64,000 bases of DNA from Limnomonas spitsbergensis (Eukaryota > Chlorophyta > Chlorophyceae > Chlamydomonadales), in contig JAYJMM010000093.1 of assembly GCA_037349105.1 (NCBI GenBank), positions 1,302,001 to 1,366,000 on the forward strand, written 5' to 3'. Positions 1-10,000 of the stretch are shown in pieces (positions within the stretch are counted from its first letter, which is position 1; every line of letters starts with the position of its first letter). A model generated the notes under the pieces. That model was not told the origin of the DNA. It ran no database searches and was given only the letters and a program-made list of their open reading frames with translations. The position numbers and the translations under genes are program-made.

Positions 1-159
1 GACTACACATGTGTCGGGCAAAAGTGAGGCTTCTGCCCAGTGCTTCCGGGGTGCACGGAATACCACCTTTGGAAGCCACTTGCTACCATCACTGGACGTT
101 TTATGACCAAACCATGGCCGTGTGGCTGGTGGCCCATGCAGAGTCCTCTAGGTACGCCC

Positions 160-775
160 CCCCCCCCTCCGGCAGCAATGCAGCAGAAGTGTAGCTGAGG
201 CACCCCAAAATTGGCCGAGGCCTCTAGCTACGCTCCCCCCCCCCCCCCGGCAGCAATGCAGCAGAAGTGTAGCTGAAGCACCCCAAAATTGGCCGAGGCC
301 TCTAGCTACGCTCCCCCCCCCCTGGCAGCAATGCAGCAGATGTGTAGCTTAAGCACCCCAAAATTGGCCGAGGCCTCTAGCTACGCTCCCCCCCCCCCGG
401 GCAGCAATGCAGCAGAAGTGTAGCTTAAGCACCCCAAAATTGGCCGAGGCCTCTAGCTACGCTCCCCCCCCCCCTGGCAGCAATGCAGCAGAAGTGTAGC
501 TGGAGCACCCCAAAATTGGCTGAGGCCTCTAGCTACGCCCCCCCCCCCCCCCCCCCCGGCAGCAATGCAGCAGAAGTGTAGCTGAAGCACCCCAAAATTG
601 GCCGAGGCCTCTAGCTGCGCTCCTTCCCCCCTCCCCGGCAGCAATGTAGCAAGTGTAGCTAAAGCACCCCAAAATTGGCTGAGGCCTCTAGCTACGCCCC
701 TCCCCCATCCCCCCCCGCCTGGCAGCAATGCAGCAGAAGTGTAGCTGAAGCACCCCAAAATTGGCTGCCCCATGT
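160..775. repeat. Tandem satellite, about 78 bp x 8, with C-tracts
   Basis: About eight head-to-tail units carry a conserved core (CACCCCAAAATTGG near 201, 279, 353, 431, 506, 585, 665 and 750), a GTAGCTGA-type motif and a run of 8 to 18 C. Units differ mostly in C-tract length and in single bases, so slippage in the homopolymer is the main variation. The short reading frames crossing it are satellite by-products. Confidence 0.9.
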
Positions 776-2038
776 CTGACATGGAGCTGGAGAGACGAGG
801 AGCATAAGAGGTCATGGACGTGTGCAGTCGCACTCTACCTTAACCGTGAAAGTAGACGCACTGTATTGGGGTGCGCGACCTTAAGCCCGCCCGCGGTTGC
901 CCGTGCCCGAGTCATTTTCGTTCGAACGCACCTGACCGGAGTACATGCCTTCCGCTGCAATGAACAACTCCTTGTCGTGCCTGTAGTGGTACGGGTTGCG
1001 GAACGTTACCTGCGGTGGCAAAGCATCAAACGGTAAAAGGGCCCTGAGTGGTAGTCGGCGAGGAGGTGGCAGGTTCCATGCTTCGCTTGATCACGAAATG
1101 TGAGCGGGGAGTCTGCCAGGGCCCTTTTGTAGTCTCTGATGCCCCCTCTCCACATGCAATCATTCGTGGGCACATGCACGGCATCCGCTGATGGCGCCGA
1201 CGGCTGCAGTTCGCTGGTTCGGACCGATGTGGCCGGAAATATGGATGAAATTAGCCATGCACTCCCTCTCGCTCTTTGCAGCGCTCAACAAACCTTGGCC
1301 AGTGGCGCCCCACGCCCTGAATCGTGAATGATGTCTGCAACAACACCCCTGATGTAGTGGTTTCGCTCGGCATTGTCCATGAGGCGGAACTGGGCGGCGC
1401 CCTTGCGGTGGGTTGTGTGGGATTTGAAGATAGAACCTCTTCCCTTACGCTGAGCTCGAATGACGCGACCCATCTGCAGGGAAACCGTACACAGCTTTCA
1501 GGGCCATGCACCAACTTTCCTGACTCTGAAAGAACATGTCATGCAGTAGAGGCATAGATGAAATCTGGCATCTTGAATTTCGTAAATAAAGTGCACAGTA
1601 TTCCGAGGAGGCAGAGGAGATCTTCTCTCATTTCCCGTGTCGGCAATGCTTCACTTCCCAACGAAGGCTAAGAATACCTTAAATAAATCACTGGGTGGTG
1701 AAAGAGGAAGAAATCGTGTTCCTGAGCTAGTTAACGGCGTGAAGGTTTGGGCTGTACAACCCTCAAACGAGAAACAGAAGAAAGATCTTCGAGATATGGC
1801 CACCTGCGGTATACCATAATCGTGCGTTCTTCACTGGGATGTCACTGAAGCCCCGATGGACTCCCCAAAGCGCCAAAAACACTTCCGTTTCTAGGATTGG
1901 GCCATACCAGAGCGTCCAACTGTGCCATGTCACCTCTGTAGCCACGCCTATTAATATCTGATTTATTTTAATTTCATATTAGAAGAGGCAGGCTGTGCAG
2001 GTCACAGGATTCACTGCAAAACGGAGTGGGCGCACTGC
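776..2038. other. Unassigned spacer
   Basis: No gene, conserved domain or clear repeat was recognised here. The open frames are short (under 95 codons), overlap on both strands and show no family motif. The part after about 1560 is more AT-rich. Confidence 0.4.
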
Positions 2039-2546
2039 CATGAGGTCAGTCATGCATGAAGCATGCGATCGGGTCAGTCCTGCGTGGAACACACCATGGG
2101 TTTGTCTCATGTATGTTGCTCTCTTGATCTTCAGTTTTCAAGTGTCGCAGCTGTGTTGTGAGAAGGAATACGGTTCGGAATTGGAACATATCATAGTTTC
2201 CTAACGCGTGTTTCCTGGCTGACTTGATGTTTGCCGAAGCGGCTCAGCTTTATTTAAGCAGGGCCCAGAGGTGTAACGTCATAGACACTAACGCGTGTGC
2301 CAGTTGCTTGCCCAGCGGCATCACTGGTTTTCGCTTGCTGTCCTAGCGTATCAAGTGCCTGTACCGGTTTACAGGCACATGTCCCATGCATCAAATGTGA
2401 TGCTCTGCTGGACTGTACGAACTTCACAGCTACACTTTAAAACTGATCACCCAGAGAGCAACATACATGAGATGAACCCATGGCGTGTTCCACGCCTGAC
2501 TGACCCGATCGCATGCTTCATGCATGAGTGCATGACTGACCTCATG
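2039..2546. mobile_element. Inverted-repeat element with about 70-80 bp arms
   Basis: The left arm (2039-2111) and right arm (2466-2546) are near-perfect inverted repeats. Both include the GATCGGGTCAGT / ACTGACCCGATC segment and the palindromic GCATGAAGCATGC region, and the ends read CATGAGGTCAG and CTGACCTCATG. Such long arms without a transposase suggest a non-autonomous fold-back element or MITE. The interior holds a LINE-tail-like motif at 2258-2285 and a dispersed repeat at 2295-2440, so it appears to be a nested site. Confidence 0.7.
2295..2440 (+). repeat. Dispersed repeat, second copy at 59632-59770
   Basis: About 135-145 bp here are shared in the same orientation with 59632-59770. 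Shared blocks include TCACTGGTTTTCGCTT, GTATCAAGTGCCTGTACCGG and GGCACATGTCCCATGCATCA. I estimate over 85 percent identity by eye. No coding motif is seen. The second copy lies in intron 8 of the Rab gene. Confidence 0.75.
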
Positions 2547-2755
2547 TTCACCAGGGCCAGACCTGTCAAGAACTGAAGTCGCCTCCTAATTTTATAAGCG
2601 GTACACAATTTGTATCCTCGATGTCAAGTTGTGCCTTGTTTGCTCTAAAAGGGGTCCCTGTCACGGTCTTAGTTTTCCTGCAGATGCTCCGTGTCAACAG
2701 CCTTGCAATCATCGTTTAAGTGTACTGGATTGCACTGGTTCATAACTCTTCTCTC

Positions 2756-2917
2756 CCCCCTGTCTAGATCGCCGGGTTCCATCCTGCCCCCTTAAATAAG
2801 GAGGGTCGCATTGCTGCATTATGGTCCTGGCTGTGCATGGTACCTGGAATCAAGATAAGTCGTTCCCTACCAGCCCCACGCGGCCGAGCGTTCAGCAGGG
2901 CCCAGCGGGTATGCACC
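2756..2917 (+). mobile_element. SINE-like short element, copy 1
   Basis: This unit of about 160 bp begins CCCCCCTGTCTAGATC, carries TGGTCCTGGCTGTGCATGG, and ends in CCCCACGCGGCCGAGCG and a GGGCCCAGCGGGT terminus. It recurs inverted at 52368-52515 and partly at 54245-54356. The 3' end resembles the LINE tail found elsewhere in the window, which is what a SINE sharing a LINE's 3' end would show. No tRNA-like A/B boxes could be confirmed by eye. Confidence 0.6.
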
Positions 2918-3049
2918 ATAATGAACTGTCTTGCACTGGTTCATAACATCATTATTTAATTACACCCCAGGTATCGCAAAAGTTAATATAATACTGCTAG
3001 CCTGCTACTCAACACTACTCAAATGCCCCTCCTTTTATTTCAGGGTGCG

Positions 3050-3592
3050 TCAGCTACAATTCAGCTACAATTCAGCTGCATACGGCTGGGGCCCGGTGAC
3101 CCAGCGAGCCCGGATGCTTGGTGGCTAGCAGGGCTGGACCAGGTTCAGTCCCAGTTGGCCCAATCGCTGCCTACAATCGGCCAGCTGCATACCATCAGCC
3201 AATCGGCCAGCTGCCTACCATCGGCCAATCGGCCAATAGCCTACCATCGGCCCATGTTTTTATCATCAGCACTAAAAACTAACACACAGCCAGCAGGTCA
3301 CCCAATTGGTCAACCCACTACGACCGGCCTCCTATCGGCTTATTCAGAGCCTGCACCCCCGAAACCGTTGCCCACTACTACAAGAAAATCCAGCGGCGAC
3401 AGGAAACGAAAGCCGCAGAGAAAGGAGGTCAGTAAAAACTTGCACTTTTTTTCAGTGCTTAATTTTTGTAGTGCATGCCCGACCGCTGCGCAGCCACCAC
3501 TGAGCCAATCAGGACCAAGACATGACCGGCCTCCTAACAGCACTCCACGTCACAAGGACGGAATGCAGCTGAAGAATGCAGCTGAATAAAGC
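3050..3592. mobile_element. Possible fold-back element bounded by CAGCTACA-type motifs
   Basis: The left end repeats CAGCTACAATTCAGCTACA and CAGCTGCAT, and the right end carries the inverted form GCAGCTGAAGAATGCAGCTG. The interior has short repeats of CAATCGGCCAGCTGC and a stretch resembling the arm of the 5880-6577 element (GACCAAG then GACCGGCC). The 188-codon open frame across it has no domain and is not called as a gene. Confidence 0.45.
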
Positions 3593-3712
3593 TACTGAAG
3601 ATGAGCCTCACCTCTTGCTTCAGAAGAAGAAAAACAAAACCGCATAAAAATCCATGGATTAAAACCGCAAATGACACCGCAAAAAAAACAGGGATTAAAA
3701 CCAGTGGAAATC

Positions 3713-5120
3713 ACAAACCCTAAACCCTAGTGCTGGAACAACTCACAAACCCTAAACCCTAGTGTTGGAACAACTCACAAACCCTAAACCCTAGTGTTGG
3801 AACATATCACAAACCCTAAACCCTAGTGTTGGAACAACTCACAAACCCTAAACCCTAGTGTTGGAACATCTCACAAACCCTAAACCCTAGTGCTGGAACA
3901 ACTCACAAACCCTAAACCCTAGTGTTGGAACAACTCACAAACCCTCAACCCTAGTGTTGGAACAACTCACAAACCCTAAACCCTAGTGTTGGAACATCTC
4001 ACAAACCCTAAACCCTAGTGCTGGAACAACTCACAAACCCTAAACCCTAGTATTGGAACAACTCACAAACCCTTAACCCTAGTGTTGGAATAACTCACAA
4101 ACCCTAAACCCTAGTGCTGGAACAACTCACAAACCCTAAACCCTAGTGTTGGAACAACTCACAAACCCTAAACCCTAGTGTTGGAACATCTCACAAACCC
4201 TAAACCCTAGTGTTGGAACAACTCACAAACCCTAAACCCTAGTGTTGGAACATCTCACAAACCCTATACCCTAGTGCTGGAACAACTCACAAACCCTAAA
4301 CCCTAGTGTTGGAACAACTCACAAACCCTGAACCCTAGTGTTGGAACAACTCACAAACCCTTAACCCTAGTGCTGGAACAACTCACAAACCCTAAACCCT
4401 AGTGCTGGAACAACTCACAAACCCTAAACCCTAGTATTGGAACAACTCACAAACCCTTAACCCTAGTGTTGGAACAACTCACAAACCCTTAACCCTAGTG
4501 TTGGAACAACTCACAAACCCTAAACCCTAGTGTTGGAACAACTCACAAACCCTTAACCCTAGTGTTGGAACAACTCACAAACCCTAAACCCTAGTGCTGG
4601 AACAACTCACAAACCCTAAACCCTAGTGTTGGAACAACTCACAAACCCTAAACCCTAGTGTTGGAACAACTCACAAACCCTAAACCCTAGTGTTGGAACA
4701 ACTCACAAACCCTAAACCCTAGTGTTGGAACATCTCACAAACCCTAAACCCTAGTGCTGGAACAACTCACAAACCCTCAACCCTAGTGTTGGAACAACTC
4801 ACAAACCCTAAACCCTAGTGTTGGAACAACTCACAAACCCTTAACCCTAGTGCTGGAACAACTCACAAACCCTAAACCCTAGTGCTGGAACAACTCACAA
4901 ACCCTCAACCCTAGTGTTGGAACAACTCACAAACCCTTAACCCTAGTGTTGGAACAACTCACAAACCCAAAACCCTAGTGCTGGAACAACTCACAAACCC
5001 TAAACCCTAGTGTTGGAACAACTCACAAACCCTAAACCCTAGTGTTGGAACAACTCACAAACCCTAAACCCTAGTGCTGGAACAACTCACAAACCCTAAA
5101 CTCTAGTGTTGGAACCGCTT
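3713..5120. repeat. 44-copy, 32-bp satellite built on CCCTAAACCCTA
   Basis: The unit start ACAAACCC recurs exactly every 32 bp from 3713 to 5089, giving 44 units. Each has two telomere-type heptads (CCCTAAACCCTA) followed by GTGTTGGAACAACTC or a close variant. Variants (GTGCTGG, GTATTGG, AACATCTC, CCCTTAACCC) alternate, which suggests higher-order duplication of blocks. The motif matches the plant-type TTTAGGG repeat, but the spacer and the flanks mark it as an interstitial satellite rather than a chromosome end. Confidence 0.95.
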
Positions 5121-5879
5121 CCAGACAATGCCAGCAGGTCGCAGTCTTCCAACACCACAAACAGCAATACAGCCAAATAGGGCTGTTAGGGCAAGAGTGA
5201 AAGTCATATCAATAGCTGTTGGCTGGCTGCGGCCTGTACGAGAAATCTTTTTATTATAAATCTTTTCATTATACATGCTATTTGGGAGCAAGAAGGGTAG
5301 GCATCAAAAGCTTGAGGCCGGCTGCTGCCTGCAAAAGCAAAGGAGCACTCCCGTCAGCAGACCCAGACCACAACAGTCAACATACCACTAAGCTATTCGA
5401 AATCGAAACAGACTGAATCAGAAGCAGGCCAAAAAGCTGAATGTGACCGAGACCCTTCATATGCCTGCGCAGCGCTTTTGTTACGACTTCACGCCCGTAT
5501 TTACAGGGCGAACGAACCAACTAGCACCTTGCCGACACACCAACAACTTGGCGACACACTATCAGCTCCTAGGTAACACACACTTGCACTCACGGGAATC
5601 GACCGGAGCAAGGCAGCTCCACCCTACCTGGGTATTACGCTATTTCCATCAATTGACCTTGAACAGCCGATTTTGACGCTGAACCAGCATTCATTGAGAA
5701 AGCCGCAATCATGTTCCCAGCATGGTAGGCTCGAGAACATCGAAGCCGGTCGCTGCTTGGATCTCCGCGGCTGGGCAAGCAAGCCACCGCCATCTGCATG
5801 ACCAGCGAGCACCTGCATCCCCTTCGGCAGGCCAGGCGTCAGCTACCGCAGGGCTGATGGGGGCGGTGGTTCATTCTGC
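5121..5879. other. Unassigned spacer
   Basis: No gene or repeat was recognised apart from scattered CAGCTACA-like words near the right end. Open frames are short and unsupported. Confidence 0.4.
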
Positions 5880-6577
5880 ATGACTCAGCTACAAGTCAGC
5901 TACATTCCGGCTGCTGGCTGGAGGCCCCATTTGTGGCAAGCCTTGCTGCTTTGGCCACCATCTTAGGCCGGTCCAGGCTTGGTCTTAATTGGGCATTTGG
6001 CGGCTGCTGCGCAGCCTGCTGAAGTTGAACTTGTAGCCGAAAAATGAACACTAGATGTGGACCAAACCTGGACCAGCCTACGTCCGACGGCCCAAACAGG
6101 TAGGCTGGCTACACCCAACAACCCGAAGGCCACACGCCGCGATGTAGCTGAGAAGTAGCTGAGATGCAGCCGAGATGTAGCTGAGATGTAGCCGCCATCC
6201 GCGGAGAGAGCGGTAGGTCCTCGTGCCGTGCGTCTTGCTGCCAGCCTCCCTGCACGTGCCCCTGCTCCAGAGCCAACAGGGGTAGCAACGTCAGGCATCG
6301 GGTCACTTGCTAAGGGCCAGACAGAAAGAAAACAAGAAAGAAACCTACGCCCCGCAGGGGCATCTGAGGGTTGAGGACACAGCGCGGCATGGGCCGAGGC
6401 CGCCAGTTCCCCCCCGGCTACGAGTCCAACTTCAGCAGGCCGCCCAGCGGCCGTCAAATGCCCAATTAAGACCAAGCCTGGACCGGCCTAAACACGGTGG
6501 CCAAAGCAGCGAGGCTTGCCACGAATGGGGCCTCCGGCGCGAGGCGGGAATGTAGCTGACATGTAGCTGAGACACGC
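5880..6577. mobile_element. Fold-back element with about 165-bp inverted arms
   Basis: The left arm (5880-6043) and right arm (6415-6577) are inverted copies over about 165 bp. Both carry AGACCAAGCCTGGACCGGCC or its complement, a GGCCCCATT..GTGGCAAGCC block, and CAGCTACA repeats at the outer ends. The interior has more GATGTAGCTGA repeats and a stretch (6328-6400) related to 22450-22506. No transposase is present. One diverged arm occurs at 18150-18300 and a fragment at 34395-34455, so the family is dispersed. Confidence 0.75.
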
Positions 6578-7088
6578 AAAAAGAAACACTGAGGGCCGCG
6601 TCCGCGCCGTCACCATGCTGAGAGTCGGTTTATATTCCCATATACACGTGTGCACACTCCTGTCTGATGTGTTTTGGGCAATTTACAGTCACGGTTGTTT
6701 TACGGTGGAATCGCCCAACACTCCAGCCTGATGTGCATCGCAACCGCCACACTCGTCTCTCAGAGATGTAGCTGAGAAGTAGCTAAGATGTAGCTGATAT
6801 GTAGCTGAGATGTAGCCTCTCAGAGTGCTGCATATACCCCGGTCAGCGCCCTGCCTTAAACCTTAACAAACCCTTCTTTTTCAAAACCAGGGATCCCCCC
6901 CAAAATCCCGAGTCACACATAAATCCACACACACACACACACACGCATGTCACTCGTGTCACTCTTATCACTTGTATCACCGCTCACACTTTCTGCTGCC
7001 CAAGGTGCAAGCAGTCACACGAGTCACACAAGACACACAGACACACAATCCAGTGGGATCCAAAAACCCACTTTTCAAAAGTTCCTCG
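6578..7088 (-). other. 3' flank of the kinase gene
   Basis: This region lies just downstream of the kinase stop codon. Reading the minus strand, a TGTAA motif at 6687-6683, about 400 bases past the stop, is a candidate green-algal polyadenylation signal. A GTAGCTGA cluster (6760-6815) and a CA microsatellite (6926-6944) also lie here. Confidence 0.35.
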
Positions 7089-10000
7089 TCAGCGCTGCGA
7101 GGCGTGAGCTGGCAGGCTGGCTTGTTGTACACCTCCAGCCCCGCCCCTGCCTGTGATCACATTGCTAAGTGTGGAGTGCAGCGGGCTTTTGAACATCCCT
7201 GTCGATCCCCCCGCCGGGAGATCCTGGTCCGCTGGATCCAGGCTCTGGCTTCCGCTGAGGCGGCTGCTGCTCATGTTGCGAGTCCACATGGCGGAGGAGC
7301 CAAGGCATGGTGGGATGCTTCGAAGCGCAGACTGGGGCGACAGCGGCACCACGAAGGGTGAGCCCAGATGCTGCGAGGTCCCCGTCCCGCCCACAGATCC
7401 TCCGCCGGTCAAGAAATCGAAGTTGAGCGGCTGCGAGCTCGTGATCGTGGCCCCGGGGGGCGGGAACGACTGCCGGGGCGCCTTGCCCTGGAGCAGCAGC
7501 CGGCCCGCGCCCGGCGTCGCGTCGCCGCCGGCTGCGCCGCACAGCTCGAGCTGCAGCCGTCGCAGGCCCACATCCAGCTCGTCGAGCGTCGGGCGCGTGT
7601 CGGGGTCCTCGTCCCAGCACCACTCTGCAAGGTCCTTGTACCTGCCCAGCGGAGGGTTTAGGGTTAGGGTTAGGGTTAGGGAGTAAGGGTTCAGGGATTA
7701 GGGTTCAAACCCTTAGCCAGGGGTCCTCCTGCCTGCACCACTCGGCAAGGTCCTTGTACCTGTCCAGCGTTTCAGGTTCAGGGTTTAGGTTTTGGAAATT
7801 AGGGTTGAGGGTTCAAAACCTTAGCCAGGGATTCTCGTCCCAGCACCATTCCGCAAGGTCCTTGTACCTGTCCAGCGGAGGGTTAAGGGTTAGAGTTTAG
7901 GGATAGGGAATTAGGGTACAGGGATTAGGGTTCAAACCCTTAGCCAGGGGTCCTCCTGCCTGCACCACTCGGCAATTTCTGTGTAACTGTCAAGCGTTTT
8001 TTGTGTGTGTTTTTGTTTGAGAATAAGGATTTCGGGCTACGACCCTTAGCCAGGGGTCCTCTTGCCTGCACCACTCGGCAAGGTCCTTGTTCCTGTCCAG
8101 CGGAGGGTTAAGGGTTGGGGAATTAGGGTTCAGGGTTCAGTGTTCAAACCCTTTGCCTGAGGACCTATCAGCTCTCCCATGGTTCCAGTAAAGTGAAAAA
8201 TACACGCAACTTCGAGTTTGAAGGTTAAAGGCCTACGGGTTTCAGTTAGAGGGCATAGAGTTCATGTCCCGAGGACCAATCTGCTATTTCATGGTTCCAA
8301 TAAAGCGAAGAATGCAGGCATCTTAGGGTTTGAGGGTTAAGGGTTGAAGGTTCAGGCATCTTAGGGTTGAAGGTTAAGGCATCGTAGGGTCAAAAGCTCA
8401 AGGCATCTTTGGGTTAGAAGCTCAAGGCATCTTTGGGTTAGAAGCTCAAGGCATCTTTGGGTTAGAAGCTCAAGGCATCTTTGGGTTAGAAGCTCAAGGC
8501 ATCTTTGGGTTAGAAGCTCAAGGCATCTTTGGGTAAGAAGCTCAAGGCATCTTTGGGTAAGAAGCTCAAGGCATCTTTGGGTTAGAAGCTCAAGGCATCT
8601 TTGGGTTAGAAGCTCAAGGCATCTTTGGGTTAGAAGCTCAAGGCATCTTTGGGTACGAAGCTCAAGGCATCTTTGGGTAAGAAGCTCAAGGCATCTTTGG
8701 GTTAGAAGCTCAAGGCATCTTTGGGTAAGAAGCTCAAGGCATCTTAGGGTTAGAGGCTCAAGGCATCTTTGGGTTAGACGCTCAAGGCATCTTTGGGTTA
8801 GAAGCTCAAGGCATCTTTGGGTAAGAAGCTCAAGGCATCTTTGGGTTAGAAGCTCAAGGCATCTTTGGGTTAGAAGCTCAAGGCATCTTTGGGTTAGAAG
8901 CTCAAGGCATCTTTGGGTTAGAAGCTCAAGGCATCTTTGGGTTAGAAGCTCAAGGCATCTTTGGGTAAGAAGCTCAAGGCATCCTTGGGTTAGAAGCTCA
9001 AGGCATCTTTGGGTTAGAAGCTCAAGGCATCTTTGGGTAAGAAGCTCAAGGCATCTTTGGGTAAGAAGCTCAAGGCATCTTTGGGTAAGAAGCTCAAGGC
9101 ATCTTTGGGTAAGAAGCTCAAGGCATCTTTGGTTTCATGGGATCCAGGTGTAGAGGGTTTGAATCTGAGTTGGTCCAGCGTGCGTCAGGATCCGGCTCGC
9201 AGGAACAGGTCCTTAAGGATCAGGGTAACGGCGTTCAGAGTTTAGGGTTTAACAGGACTTTCATGATCAGGGTTTGGGGTTAAGGATTTCCAGTTTCTTA
9301 GAGATCAGGGTAACGGCGTTCACGTTGAGATGACTAGGGCTCAGGTCCAGTGGAAGGGCTGCTACCTACCCAACGGTAACGGCACGGATGTGGCTTCTGC
9401 CCAGGCTGCGCTGTTTCCTTAACTCTCACGCCCCTCACAGGACGTAGCTTTTTCTTTCTCCTAACTATATCCTCACGGGGCGTAGCTTTTTCTTTCTCCT
9501 AACTAGATCCTCACGGGGCGTAGCTTTTTTTTTTTCCCTTTCTTTCTGCAACTTACCCTTCTGGTGTATCTTCGGGCCATTTCAGCCGCAGGCCTTTCAG
9601 CACCACTTCCTTCACGACTTCGTTATCGGACAGGTCCTGAGGAATAAGAGAGGGGGGATGAAGCAGGGTGAGGAATAAGAGAGGGGGGATGAAGCAGGGT
9701 GTGGAATAAGAGAGGGGGGATGAAGCAGGGTGAGGAATAAGAGAGGGGGGATGAAGCAGGGTGAGGAATAAGAGAGGGGGGATGAAGCAGGGTGAGGAAT
9801 AAGAGAGGGGGATGAAGCAGGGTGAGGAATAAGAGAGGGGGGATGAAGCAGGGTGAGGAATAAGAGAGGGGGGATGAAGCAGGGTGAGGAATAAGAGAGG
9901 GGGGATGAAGCAGGGTGAGGAATAAGAGAGGGGGGATGAAGCAGGGTGAGGAATAAGAGAGGGGGGATGAAGCAGGGTGTGGAATAAGAGAGGGGGGATG

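Noticed and set aside
3713..5120. A chromosome end (telomere)
   Set aside because: Heptads are interrupted by a constant non-telomeric 18-base part, and ordinary sequence continues on both sides.
7153..7686. Plus-strand frames opposite kinase exon 13
   Set aside because: They are shadow frames in GC-rich coding DNA. The minus strand continues the kinase domain in phase.
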